A DNA stretch of 64,000 nt from Heterobilharzia americana (GCA_944470555.2 OX104127.1:159749276-159813275); one strand, 5' to 3'; counted from the stretch's first letter, positions 1 to 12,040 are shown. Program-made: numbers and translations. The notes: a model not told the origin generated them from the letters alone.

Positions 1-245
1 ATATTTGTTCAGTGATAGCTTCTTGGTTGGTTCGTTCCCAGACTTCCTTGTTGCTTATTCTCATTATTCTAGCCATCTGAGCTTCAGTAACGAGCCAGCG
101 TAGGTAATTGTTGATGATTATCTGTAGTTTGTTGGGAATGCTTTCCTTAACGCGCCAAGTCTCTGAACCATATAGCAGCATTGACTTGACTGACGTTGGT
201 GTTGAAAATCCGGATGTTGTTTTTTTTATGCTGAGTGCAAAACTA
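1..245 (-). mobile_element. RTE-I LINE, 3' coding fragment
   Basis: The reverse complement encodes the last third of an RTE-type LINE protein, in the stretch normally read as FNTNVKSVLLYGSETW and following residues. It is cut by the window edge, so its 3' end lies outside. The same stretch recurs in opposite orientation at 619-1151. It is a decayed fragment with no expected activity. Confidence 0.8.
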
Positions 246-618
246 GAGGTTTAAAATTCTTAGATATAAGATCTGTAACACTATGACAACGGATGAAAAC
301 AGTTCACATCTCCAGTAGTAAACGTTATCTTCAGTTTTATCAATATTTTGTTTTACTGGAAAACACTACGAATCACTAAACTATTAAACAAGTGAAAATA
401 AAAACAAAGTGAATCTTTATGACATTATTTAGAGGTTGGTCTTTCACTGAAACTATATTTCATGTTCACTCCCTTAATTTCTTTCCAAAATGTTTATTGA
501 GTAAAAGTCATTCGTCAAGTATTTATCTATGCATTGCTTCATTGTTCTCACAAATAAGATAACGGTAACCAAACGTTTAGGTAAAACTATGAGGTTAAAT
601 ATGCTATTACATTATTGT
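246..618. other. AT-rich spacer, nothing recognised
   Basis: I see no coding similarity or repeat here apart from lying between two inverted RTE-I fragments. Confidence 0.5.
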
Positions 619-1151
619 ATCTCAGTGTGGAGATGTATTGCACTCAACGCAAAGAACAAGATCCAGATTTTCAACACCAACGTCAGTCAAGTCAATGCTG
701 CTATATGGTTCAGAAACTTGGTGCGTTACGAAAAGCACTTCCAGCAAACTACAGACATTCATGAAAAGCTGTCACCTACACTCACTCGATGCTGAAGATC
801 AGATAAGAAGGCCAGAATAATAAGAATAAGCAACAAGGAAGGCTGGGAACGAACCAACCAAGAAGCTATCGCTGAACAAATATGCACTGGAAGGAAGTGG
901 AGATGGATTGGGCATACACTAAGAAGACCATTGGGGGACATCATTTGCCAGACCAGGCACTTGAGTGGAACCCAGATGGGAAACGATGAGTTGGTTGTCG
1001 GAGGTGAGGGTGACATGGGGGAGATCATGTGAGGAATAAATGAAAACACATGGGCAGTCGTGGAGCGAGGTTCAAAAGGGTGTGGAGAACGGAGTGCAAT
1101 GGAGGCGTGCTAGTGAAGCCCTATGTTCCACTAGGAACCCAAGAGATTTTT
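619..1151 (+). mobile_element. RTE-I LINE, 5'-truncated 3' end
   Basis: The forward strand carries the C-terminal tail of an RTE-type LINE ORF: the FNTN...SETW stretch near 670-720, RWIGHTLRRP near 900-930, EWNPDGKR near 962-990, and the terminal CSTRNPRD near 1125-1147. Several frame breaks are present. Families with this tail have an apurinic endonuclease and a reverse transcriptase upstream; neither remains here. The 5' truncation is typical of target-primed reverse transcription. Confidence 0.85.
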
Positions 1152-1529
1152 CAAAATTTTCATGAGGGAAAATACCAAAGAAACCAAACGATAATACAGA
1201 GATGCATTCAAAAGAATATTATCTTATGAAAAATTTCTAAACTACATCAACTTCTATAATGAGATGACTTTACCTTTGATAAATCATTGGCTATCTTGTT
1301 GAATACCGACCAAGAAGAAAGAGAAATAAATTCCAGAATTATATCCTGATCGACTTCATTCGCCAGTAAAACTAACAAACGAAATAATATCTTCAGTGCA
1401 GAGCACATATATCAACAATTCTTGGTGGACATTGGAGTGACTGGCCCATACGTCATGTTACTCTTCTTTATAACTATATGGTTTCTTAACAATTCTATTC
1501 ACAAAACAATAAAATACAAATGTTAGACA
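1152..1529. other. AT-rich spacer, nothing recognised
   Basis: No coding similarity or repeat was noticed. Confidence 0.4.
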
Positions 1530-2960
1530 GTAGTGTATCTTGCTTGTATTGTGTTCTGTGTGCTAGGTTGTTTAATCGTGGAGCTTTCATCGTCTTTCCC
1601 GGGTAACATTATGAGTAATAACTTCAACATGAAATAAGCTGACCTGGTTTGTGTGTGACTGGTTGTTTCCTTTGTTTGTTGTATTATTGACTGACTGTAT
1701 AGATTTTCCTGTTGGCTGTTCCGCTGCTTGACTACTAATCTTTCTGTCGTTTATCATTCTTCCCATTGATTGATTGATAGATTGTCTATGTCTATACATG
1801 TATTGATTGCTGACTGACCGATCTGAATGCCAAGCTTCTATGAATTCTCCAACATTCTTTGTGTTTCCTCTCTCCATCCAACATTTCTACATTGTCAAAA
1901 TTGAATTCATGTCCATAGTTGTTATCCACATGCATTGAAATCAGTGATGAAATATCATGGCGTTTAATAGACAATTAGTGTTCGTGTAGACGAAGGTGAA
2001 GAGGGTGACCACTTTGTCCAATATAGTGTTGACTACAGTTATTGCAGTCCATTTTGTAAATGATATTCGGTTTCTCTTCTTTGACTGTTGGATCCTTTAG
2101 TCTGCATAATAGTGTTTGTAGGGAATTTGTTGGTTTATGAGCCACATCAATTCCAAATGGTTTCAGTAATCTTGTTATGATTTCTGATGCATTCTTTATG
2201 TATGATAGGATGATGCGTTTATTGATTTCTGTCACTGACTTTGTAGTTGTTGATGTACGGATAGGCATGTTTTGCTAGTTTCATGGGTAGCCATTCTTCT
2301 TTATGATAGACATCAAGTAATTTTCTTTATTTCTGCTTAAATTTGTTTTACTGTGTTGTGTTCTCGCTCTTCTGAATAGAGTCTGCACGCAACTGGTCTT
2401 GTGGGTTGTTGCTGCTATATTTGAGGATATGAAAAGTGTGCGTTGACTTCCAGTGCACCTCAGTTTCCAGTGTTTCGGCATTTGTTCTACTGACTAAAAC
2501 ATCTAGGAATGGTAGTTAGTTGTTTGACTCTTTCTCCATCATGAATTTGATGTCATTGAAAACGTTGTTGATCAAACTGTGAGTGTTTTCTACATGATCT
2601 TTTTCAATGATGACAAAAGTATCGTCTACACAGTGAATCCAAATTTTTGGTTTAATCACAGGTAGAACGATGGCTTTTAATCTTTGCATCACTCCTTCTA
2701 TATTTTGTTAGAATGACGGTGATCCCATTGGAGTTCCTTTCGTGCGTTTGTATATCCTATCGTTGAATTGGAAGTATGTTGTCAGACAAAGGCTGATAAG
2801 TTCCATCAGACTTGAGCATTTAAGTTTTGTGCCTTCTAAAAGGCTTGGGTCTTCAGTGAGCAGGAGGGACATGGTTTCTATGGCTAATAGGGGTTCGATG
2901 GATGAGTATACCACTAATTCACCGTTTTCTATGTTAATAATTTTGGTCTTTTCTAAGAAT
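1530..2960 (-). mobile_element. PLE-B: Penelope-like retroelement, RT plus GIY-YIG, decayed
   Basis: Read on the minus strand from 2960 to 1530. The RT palm piece FQFNDRIYKRTKGTPMGSP lies at about 2710-2770. This is the PLE motif before the catalytic block, where TPMGSP is typical. An RT thumb segment with LFRRARTQHS follows at 2281-2481. The GIY-YIG endonuclease start is at 1980-2090 (IIYKMDCNNC, then YIGQSGHPLHLRLHEH). The YxDD catalytic block between about 2500 and 2700 is too decayed for me to read. PLEs copy RNA into chromosome ends or nicks using this RT and endonuclease pair. Frames change several times, so it is a dead copy. The non-coding tail at 1530-1880 reappears inverted at 2985-3375. 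Confidence 0.85.
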
Positions 2961-2984
2961 TCTGATACTGATTTGACAGAATAT

Positions 2985-3480
2985 TCGCATGAGGAAATAC
3001 AAAGAATATTGGAGAATTCCTAGAAGCTTAGCATTCACTTCATTCAGTCAGTCAGCAATCAATAGATGCATAGATACAGACGCAATCTATCAACCAGTAA
3101 GAAAAATGATAAACGACAGAAAGGTCAGAGGTCAAGCAGAGGAACAGCCAACAGGAAAGTCTATACAGCTAGTCAATGACACAACAATCAAAGGAAACAA
3201 CCAATCACAGACCACATAGTCAGAGCAAGCCACTAAATCATTCACGGAGAGATAGTGACAGCTCATTTCATACTGAAGTTAGTGCTGATGATGTCGCTGT
3301 CTAGCAAGAGGATGAAAGCTTCACGATTAAACAACCGAGCACAGAGAACACAATACAACCAAGACTGTACCACTTATTTGTATTGTATTTATAGAAGTCT
3401 TGAAGATGAAAATCGGACATTGAACAAACGTAAACTCAGAATTGATTAGTCAACAAAATTATCTTTTATAATCGTTGCGG
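2985..3480 (+). mobile_element. PLE-B tail, inverted copy abutting the element
   Basis: The plus strand at 2985-3375 matches the minus strand at 1530-1880. The shared translated shadow reads MINDRK, then EEQPTGKSIQ on one side and AEQPTGKSIQ on the other, and both share the segment ending in ATTAAACAACC. It therefore forms an inverted terminal repeat around PLE-B. Penelope elements are known for inverted or direct terminal copies of this sort. Confidence 0.8.
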
Positions 3481-5714
3481 AATAAACAGAAATAAGCTGT
3501 AATGGAATATTTTAGTTATATTATAACAAAACACCTATCCAGGGCTTCCAGATTTTCAATGTTTCACTAGTTGATACCAGTCTCTGATGAATACTAACTT
3601 GAAATTAATCTACATTATTCTTGACCTAATTAAATAATTCTAATCGTAATACTAATATTATGCAGTCGAGAATATTCAACATTAGATTTCTGATTTCTTA
3701 GAGTATAATCTCAACTAACAGATGAAAATCCCTTCTTCAGGTGAAGTGTACATTTGAGAAAATTTTGGTTATCAGATAGATAACTTGGAAGAAATTAGGA
3801 CTCTGAGAGTCTTGTAGGACCTTTATGAATGTGTCCGTTCTAAATTTTGAAGTCAGTAATCATCGATAGACTATTTAGCTCCACTGATTTTATGACCTTC
3901 TTAAACGTGCGTATAACATACTAAAACAAACAGTCCGACTTAAGATGATGTAACTTTGGGTATGAAGGATGATGAATTGAGCTTATCTCCAGTCGATGAA
4001 GTTAAACAAACTTCATTATCAGCACATCAATCATTACTTCATGATTGGAAATCCTTCTTATTATCTTGAACATAAAATTTCACCTGAAACTGTCTATGCA
4101 CATTACATCTCGCTTCGTAGAGTAAAAGTTTGATGAGAACTACAGCATACGCAGGTTGTGAATTCTAGTATAATATTTGATAGAACACTTAATACAAACA
4201 AGCAGAAACAATACTACATCATTTGAGTGGTATTATAGCCAGTTTCTAGCCATCAGAATGTTAATGATTTCGTCTTTCATTCTATAGTTTTCAGGTTGTC
4301 ATGGAACTAAAAGATGATCAGTATAACCAGACTAACTACTAAAATTTAAAAAAGCATGGTGGAAATTCAGCAAGTGGCAGGCATATCTTTACACTGACTG
4401 CTTTCAATAGTGTAATCATCAGCGCATCGCCTTAAATTTCCTCCGTCAACTATAACGACAGATTATCTATTTACCGAACTGTCTGGAGGAATAATAATTT
4501 GACGGTTTGACAGTTGGTTGCAATGAGTTACTTTATGCCAAACAGATGGTCATTTAGAAGCACCACACTTGATTCCTCTTTGTGGCTACAATACACTTTC
4601 ATTTACTGTTCTTTAAGTGTGTTGTTCTAGCATTACAGTTATTTTCACTGGAAAAACATCCGAAGCAACTAAACACTCAACCTTTGAAAGCTTAAGAAAG
4701 GTTAGATGTAAGGCATCAATCGGTAGAAAGGCCTGGATCTAGGTTTTACGCTTGTTAGTACTCATCAGTGATGAGGGGCCTTCAACCATACGAGAACTAC
4801 TTTTTCCCTTGATGATTGAAACTTAGATCACCAACTACTGAAGTTAGTGACTTTTACACTGAGCTACTTCGACCACGAATGACCCTTTGTAGGATAAGAC
4901 TAACTATACAAATCGATCACTAGTGGGTAATAAATGCAGCTGTCTAGTTCTTGGAACTTAGCACTGTTAGAAATCCATCCAGGGAGTGCTTTTCTCTCTA
5001 TTTAGGACTAGTCAGCTGAATATACTTCCATCTCAGTGCATGACGGTGTTCCCATTGAGATTCAGAAACCGTATCCATCCCTTTAAACACCAAAGCGTTA
5101 TCCACCGAGAAACTTTGGATTCTTCAGGTGATTTAGCCAAAAACGATTTCAAAAAAGTCAGGGAACAACTACAATAAGTCAATAATTACATTTAAATTAG
5201 GGTTATGAAGTGCCAGTTATGTTTCTATCTATGAAGTATTTGTAGTAGAGGGTAATTGGATAAATGAAGTTAGGCGACTCCTATTATATTCAATACCATT
5301 CAGATTTCCAGTATATTTTAACTATTATCTCAATCTACCATCTATATAGTACATTCATAAATATTGCAAGGGTAACCATTTGTCTGATCAATCAGAATTT
5401 GTATATCTCAATATTCTAAGCAAACTATCAGTGACGGTTAGATTACTAGTAAACTAATTAAAACATTGTAAATTTATGGTGAAGAAAAGCTTTTCTGACC
5501 TTGAGCAAGAAGTACAATAATAGCAGAATTAGTGTGAATGCATTTCGTCAATTCTCATCAGACGCTTTACAACTTTCAGAATATAATGTCTATGGTTAAG
5601 AAAACAAGGCATATAACATACTTTCATAAATTGACAAGAATGTTTTGATGGTGTTGTGGGTCTTTTTGAACTACAAATATTCTCTATTATTGATATCATT
5701 ATTATTTTCTATTA
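3481..5714. other. Intergenic, mostly unassigned
   Basis: This is AT-rich sequence with no supported gene. A piece at about 4680-4900 resembles a dispersed repeat; its minus strand contains an isolated hammerhead-like CTGATGAG at 4761-4768, but the rest of a ribozyme core is missing. Confidence 0.4.
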
Positions 5715-5985
5715 TTTTTCCCTTGGTTTCCTAATAGAACATAGGGCTTCAGTAGCATGCCTCCATTGCACTGTGTTCTCTGCAGTCTTTCGAACCTCCC
5801 TCCACGACTGCCCATAAGCTTTCATTTCTTCCTCACGTGATCTCCTCCATGTCACCCTCACCTCGGACGCCCAACTAGTCGTTTCCCCATCTGGATTCCA
5901 CTGGAGCTACTAGCCTGGCGCATAATGTCCCCAATCGGCCCTCTCAGTGTATGCCCAATCCATCTCCACTTCTATCATTGATAAG
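5715..5985 (-). mobile_element. RTE-I LINE, 3' end
   Basis: The reverse complement gives the RTE-I C-terminus (WIGHTLRGP, then the WNPDGE region, then the terminal tail), followed on the low side by the characteristic 3' end in which CCTTGGTTTCCTAATAGAAC is a variant of the usual CCTTGGGTTCCTAGTGGAAC. It is 5'-truncated and decayed. Confidence 0.8.
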
Positions 5986-6018
5986 AATGTGTTTACTGGT
6001 ATGAAATATAACAGAAAT

Positions 6019-6264
6019 GTAGGCTGACGTTTTATTATTATTATTGTCATTGTTATTATTATTTGTCCCTTGGGTTCCTAGTGGAACATGGGGCTCCACT
6101 TCTCATTTCTTTCGCAATCTGCGTAGCCTTGACAGCCAGGTTCAAACACTGTATGGACATTCCATGTCCCTATACTTAGTTTTGCTTTCATCAAGAGAAG
6201 AGAAGACATATCGGCCAATCAGCTTCCCGAAGGCTATCACTAACCGGCGTCAGTAGGCTGACGT
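6019..6264 (-). mobile_element. Internally deleted 222-bp RTE-I derivative with 12-bp TSD
   Basis: GTAGGCTGACGT occurs at 6019-6030 and again at 6253-6264, bracketing 6031-6252. Read on the minus strand, the insert begins with what looks like an RTE 5' leader. It continues into the endonuclease start (SIGTWNVHTVFEPG, near 6175-6135) and then jumps after about 50 codons directly to the RTE-I terminal segment and (AAT)n tail at 6031-6060. Endonuclease core and RT are missing. Both ends plus a target-site duplication make it a complete non-autonomous insertion, mobilised in trans or deleted during reverse transcription. Confidence 0.8.
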
Positions 6265-6999
6265 AAATTGATGAAATTCCAGATCGGTTGACACTTCAAC
6301 AATATTCATGCCATATACTAGCTTTAATCATTGTAAGATTACTTATTTCAGCGCGGAAATAAAATGTGTTAAATGCACAGACATATAAGGACGTCTAGTG
6401 ATTTAACAGGGCTTAGACCTGGTACACATGGACCATATTCTTTAATAAGGAAGGGAATCATTTTCAAAGTTACCATTATCCGTCTTCAGAGGAATGTCAA
6501 GTGTAGAAACAATAGGTATCTTACTACCAGTTATGCCTATGGATAATAAATTTTAACCGGACATCACCACAGAAGAACAAAATATTCTTCCTAGGTATTA
6601 TAAACTCTAAACTTTGAGTGCCAATAATAAGTCAATGAAACTTGCCTAACTCAACTAACAAGCCGGGTCATCCTGAATTATTGACAGAGAGATGATGATT
6701 CCACTTTAGTTAGAAAATTGGTAGAAGCGTCCAGTTCTATCACATTTTTGACATTGAACGTAGCGAAAACGGGATGTACTCCAAAAGAGAAATTTACCAC
6801 ATGAATGACATAATTTGAGATCATTTCCTCTCGAGTTATACGCTGAAGTGTATATGCTCTTCTCTGAACATTATCATACTTCTATAGTTTCTAGTATCTT
6901 TCTGATTGCAAACTGTATTATGAACTCTAAATAACATCATATCACAACTACTTTGCTACTATTACTAAGAAGCGAACGAATGACGTCAACCTCAAGCTA
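6265..6999. other. Spacer, nothing recognised
   Basis: AT-rich sequence with no coding similarity noticed. Confidence 0.4.
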
Positions 7000-8975
7000 T
7001 GTAAAAGCTTGAAGTTTATAACTAAAGAAACAGCCTTCCCATCGTGTCCTGAAAAATATGTATTCAACTTTTTTAATATATCACTGTCGCCAATTCAAAT
7101 GCAAATCTTGTCATTTGGACCTAAATTCTGTGATGTAACTTCAAAAGTCGACGAGTTCCACACGAAAGTCCAGTTCGAAAATCTTATTAGTCAAACCAAG
7201 GATCTAGTTCCAGTTTCATACGATGATGCTAACCATTTCAAATCAACAGTTTTAAATTGCTGTCTGGACTATCTAAACAGAAAACGCAGCTATCGACATC
7301 TTTTATCAAAAGAACATCGAAATCAATTGACTGAACTAAAAAAAATGAAAATCTCGTCATGATACGCCCGGACAAAGGTTCTGGTATAGTACTACTAAAC
7401 AAATCAGACTATTTAGAAAAACTCACTAATTCTATCTGACGAAAATAAATTCTTAAAACAGACAACACGGAAAGATCCTACTGAGCAAACGGAGCTGCAG
7501 TTGTCGAAAACATTCAAGAAAATGAGAGATGAATCATTCATTAGCAAAGAAGTATATGAACAACTTAGCCCATCAGGTTCTACGATCTCCCGTCCATACG
7601 GTCTCCCTAAAATATACAAAGAAGGAATCCCACTCCGTCCAATACTAGATATGATAAATTCTCCATATCATTCCATCGCGAAATGGCTGATAGAAGTGCT
7701 GGAACCTGTAAAGAAGAGGCTAATGAACTACAGTCTCCGTAACACATTTAATTTTGTTGACTCAATAAAGAATGTCAATTTGGCAGGTAAAAGAATGATT
7801 TCATTGGATGTCGTGCCCCTCTTTATAAATGTCCCACTGACAGAAACCATCTGCTTCCTATGCGAATTCATTCAATGTCATAACATAGATGTTGGTATCC
7901 CAATTCACCACCTAAAAGAGTTTCTCCTTCGATGTACCTTTAATGTACGCTTCAGATTTAATAATGAAATCTACAGGCAGATAGGTGGAGTGGCGATGGG
8001 GTCTTCACTAGGACCCCTCCTAGCTGACTGCTTCATGGCAAGCCTCGAAAACACCAAGTTATCATCAACAACCAATGAACTCCCTATCTACAAAAGATAC
8101 ATAGATGATGCGTTTATAGTTTGTGAGGAAAATAGGAATCTTGCAAACTTGCTTCATACCTTAAACAACTCCCACCCTTCAACCAAATCCACTCTAGAAC
8201 CAGAATCAAACTCAACCTTCCATTTTCTTGATGTTCAACTTCAAAGAAAAGACGATAATTCAGTTCGTAGATCGATCTACAGAAAGTTTACATGGAATGG
8301 ACAATTTGTTAGTTTTCAGAGTTCAATCCCCTATGCAGGAAAAGAAATGTTATTCATTCACTTTCCTCGAGGACCAGGAAAATATGTACTGAAGACACAG
8401 TTGACGAAGAACTGCAAATACTTCGACGAACTCTAGCGAAAAACGGGTTCCCGCTCAGATTCATAGATAAGAACATAAAGCCAAAGAACCCAAGTGAACA
8501 AAGACATTTGGCACCGAAAAAGATTCTTTTGTTGAATCTTGAATTCCAAGATGATACTGCTGCAGAGATCCCGAGGAAAGGACAGTCAAAATCCATGAAC
8601 AGAACATACTTCGCCGCCAACCTTCGGATAATTTTCTCCTGCAAGAAACTTTTCCGTCAATGTGTGAAAGACAAACCAACGCATTGGGCCATATGAATGT
8701 GTGTATACCAGTTAACTTGCTCTTATGGAGCTGAGTATATCAGCCGTACCATGTGTCCGTTTGTAAAAGGTGTTCACGAACACTACCCAGCCTGGCTTGA
8801 AAAGAGAGAAGGGAAATGCATCTTCAGTTCGATAACAGAACACCTCATGAACTCAAGCCACTCAACTGCTTTCGAGAGCTCATTCAAAATTCTCTATAGG
8901 GTTCGATCAAACCACTCGAAGAGAGTAAAATCAAGGCATTTGTCTATAGCTGAAGCATTAGCTACCTAGAAGTTC
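7000..8975 (+). pseudogene. PLE-A: near-complete Penelope-like RT and GIY-YIG ORF with frame breaks
   Basis: Four consecutive open stretches (7009-7362, about 7340-7430, 7501-8436, 8370-8969 in shifted frames) read as one PLE polyprotein. In order: an N-terminal region; the PLE signature IRPDKGSGIVLLNKSDY near 7355-7410; RPYGLPKIYKEGIPLRPI near 7590-7645; RT motif A SLDVVPLFINVP near 7800-7836; GGVAMGSSLGPLLADCF near 7985-8035; the catalytic YIDD at 8098-8109; the RT thumb; then the GIY-YIG domain (CVYQLTCSYGAEYISRT at 8698-8750). The YIG glycine is replaced by serine. Two or three frameshifts and a stop at 8694-8696 just before the endonuclease show it is inactive as it stands. Enzyme class and domain order are established for PLEs; inactivity is inferred. 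Confidence 0.9.
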
Positions 8976-9530
8976 ACACCAGCATTATGAGTGCAAAAAA
9001 GCTACGTCCAACCTTTATCTTTGCTATGGCCATCATAAAGCCCTGTCGGCCACAGATTCATTTTGTATCAGATTGAACCTACATTACGTAATAACAATCT
9101 TGTTTTCATAATACCCTGTTTATTTTCCTACTCTTTCAGATTTAACCTGTATTACGTAATTACTACCTTATTTTCATGATCCCCTTTTTATCCTCATACC
9201 CTGTCATAAGCTTATCCGACATTGCATAATAGCAATTTCATCTCCATAACCCTGTGTTCAGTTTCCTACTTTGCCTTACATTCGTCCTGTATTACGTAAC
9301 TACATTTAATTTCACAATCCCCTGTCAATTTTCCCACTCTAAACACAAATGTATATTAATTAACTTCCTTTCGTCATTTAGTATATTTTGCCCCCTGACC
9401 GGAAACAATTCTGGAACATTCTACCTACTGTAACATTTATACACGAATGTATAGCCTAGTAAGTGACTTCTTGGAAAAGGAAAATTCCTCTCCGCTGAAA
9501 CTACGTCTTGTCTTTTCCTATGATCAAATG
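8976..9530 (+). mobile_element. PLE-A 3' untranslated region
   Basis: This non-coding stretch follows the PLE-A ORF. Its last 200 bases recur at 43330-43520, where CTTTATCTTTG-type text and the segment around TTTTGCCCCCT are shared, so it belongs to the mobile unit. It contains the degenerate tandem array described separately. Confidence 0.8.
9060..9345 (+). repeat. Degenerate tandem array, about four units of 65-80 bp
   Basis: Four imperfect units share a block like CTGTATTACGTAATTAC followed by a T-rich run, then CATAATCCCCTGT and CCTACTCT. The second PLE-A 3' UTR copy at 43.2 kb has only one such unit. Confidence 0.75.
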
Positions 9531-9930
9531 GGTGTATTCGGTTATATCAGAATGTGTTGACATTTTCGTGAGGTGATGCATAACTCTGCCGTTTTCGAAT
9601 GTATAAAAAGGCCCCCGAACTAACTCCTTCTCAATTGTTGGGATATTAATAAAGGTTATCATTAGATGTTGATGCAACTGAATGTGTAACTGGTCATCAA
9701 ACTTAGCTAACATTTGCGCCGACAAATTCCGCGGCCAAATATAAATCACAGAAATAAGTGCAATGATCTTGGCGTATAACATTAGTTTCACCTACATTGC
9801 AAACTACTTAAGATTGCCAGTAGTTTAAAATAAAATGTGAAATAAACTTTTCAAACAAGGGGTAAAGTCCAACTGTTTGTTAATTTGTAAGGGGAAGCAT
9901 TTCTGACAATAATATGATTATATATGTTGC
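9531..9930. other. Unassigned, possibly outer PLE-A tail
   Basis: A 96-codon minus-strand open frame (9501-9791) is present but has no family features and straddles the PLE tail, so I do not call it a gene. Confidence 0.35.
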
Positions 9931-9934
9931 AGTT

Positions 9935-10060
9935 AATGCCGATAGCGACGTTGTGGGTGCATACTGCTAAGGACTTCTTTATTATGGCGAAACAGCTGTA
10001 CATTCCTTAGGATAGGTATCTCCAACATTTGTCTAAGTGTATACATATCTACTGAATTGT
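9935..10060 (+). mobile_element. SINE-A fragment with degenerate hammerhead
   Basis: GTGGGTGCATACTGCTAAGG near 9953-9972 and GGCGAAACAGCTGT near 9986-10000 match the ribozyme part of the SINE-A copy at 50.3 kb. The conserved CTGANGA box reads CTAAGGA (9967-9973), losing the essential guanosine, so cleavage is not expected. Confidence 0.65.
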
Positions 10061-12040
10061 GCGCAGAGTAACTTGTTATACTATCTACATTATATTATCT
10101 GCGCTGATATGCAGAGGAGGAGGACTGAATTAAGAAAATCATGCTGCTTCCCTGGATCCCCGTTTACTAATTTTACATAATAGTAATTCCTAATGTATTC
10201 ATCATTTACTAATTCCATTCGCTTAGTTACTTATACGATGCATTCCACATTCTCTGTTGCACCTGTAATTCTACAATATTCAAGCATGCGTTTGTTGCTC
10301 TCTTACTCATAAATAAACTCTTCAAACAAAGGTTGAATCACTCGAGAACATGCAGAAACAAATACAGAAATGTAAAATGAATGAAAATAGATCCTTAATC
10401 AAATATTCGACCGCAATATTTTTCCATTCATTGGTATACTATTCGTGAGCAAGCAGGAACCGACAATACAACTTGAATGGTATCAAAATATTTTGAAGAC
10501 TTCTGCCACTAGTTATCGCCTGCTATATCGTACGGCGAAATGAAAACATGGTGAACATAAGGGGTCGAAAAAATGGAAAAGAGGAGTAAAATTTTAAAGT
10601 TAGACTTTGGTGCTCCTCTTTGAAAGCTGCATGACAAAATCTTGAATCTTCTGATAAGAAACACAGACAAGTTTATCAAACTGAGCTCTCTTGTGTATTT
10701 CAAAACATTACTCAGAAATGAATCCTTTGAAGAACTCCAGGTATGTAGTGCACCTTCCTGGCATCAGAAGCCAACCAGGAATAAAATGAATAGATTAAAC
10801 TGAATTGACTAAATATTAACTAAATAAACTTATGACTTGCCTCCAAAAGCTTAAGTCATTTTAAGTTTTGTTTAAACCAGCATGCATCCGAGCAGGCTCC
10901 GATGCCATTTTGAGCTCCTTTTGTGCTGGTTAACAGATACACATCTTAGTTCAGTTATACTAGCCAGATAGGTTGGATAAGATTTGCTCCCAATAATTAC
11001 TATCACATGTATTCTATATTGCTCTTTCGAATATATTCCTGAATATTAGTCCTTTTGATTTGTGTTTAGTTATCAGTACTTAGAAGCTGGATAAGGTACT
11101 GATTAAGCAGATACTAGAGCAAATCGAGTTAAGTAAGGCTGGTTAGGCGCTACATAATAGTAACATATCCAGCACCCATACACGTGATTCATATGATACA
11201 GAAATTCTATCCGCATGAAATGCAGGGTTCTTTAGTAAACTATATACCTTTAGACAGACTGCAGTAAACAAGTGAACAGGTATTTTGCCAGCACACGGTT
11301 TCGAAAGCATTCTTTGATAAACACAATGTATTCAGACTATCTAATACATGTTTCACAAGATTACGTAAATAACTTGACTTCCCCGCGCTTGCTTCTTACT
11401 CGTGCAAAACGGTTCATTCAGAGGTGGTGGATCCTGTAACTCACCTTTTGTTACAACGGGATGATTAGAAATCAGTTAAATTTATAGAGACAGACATGAT
11501 TAACCCTAGTTGATCTGCTATTTCCTGCAACCAGAATGTTCGTATGCAACTTCCCAAGGAGAGTGAAATTCTTTGTGGGGACGCTTAAACGTAATAGATA
11601 ATTGCAATGTTGTGAGCACTGCAGGAATTCTTACAAACTTAAATATCCCATCAAAATAACATGAGTCAAGAAGTTGTGTTCAGTAAAATTGTTGTTTTTA
11701 TCGTTTTATCAATGAAAATTATCACTATTATTATGTAAATGTTTGTGTACAACACAGTAATTAAGATAGTCACGCACACACACGTAAAATGCTTTTTGAG
11801 TATTTGTGGTGAACTTTATGCTTGTTCGCAATTCTCTCGCATCTTTTTAGTGGCAGTGTCTGTTAATTTTCAGTGGCCTTACCTACATGTGTCTCAAATC
11901 CCTATTCAAAATTTTGATTAGCAAAGGAATCAATATCAATAACTAGGCCATAAAGTGTCCTCTTGTGACTGACAATCTCCCTCAACCATCTACATGCCGA
12001 CTGATTTTCTGTTGTTAGATAGAAGAAGTCAGCTATTTAC
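10061..12040. other. Unassigned AT-rich region
   Basis: No coding similarity or repeat structure was noticed over about 2 kb. It may be intergenic or intron. Confidence 0.4.

Noticed and set aside
4755..4800. CTGATGAG on the minus strand at 4761-4768, suggesting another hammerhead
   Set aside because: The following bases give no helix II and no GACGAAA; the rest of a ribozyme is missing.
7413..8679. Several minus-strand frames across PLE-A
   Set aside because: They are shadows of the plus-strand PLE-A coding sequence.
9060..9345. CRISPR-like array
   Set aside because: Units are imperfect, contiguous without distinct spacers, and lie in a eukaryotic retroelement UTR.
9501..9791. 96-codon minus-strand frame with a hydrophobic N-terminus like a signal peptide
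   Set aside because: It overlaps the PLE-A 3' UTR, which is shared with a second copy at 43.2 kb; no family motif.
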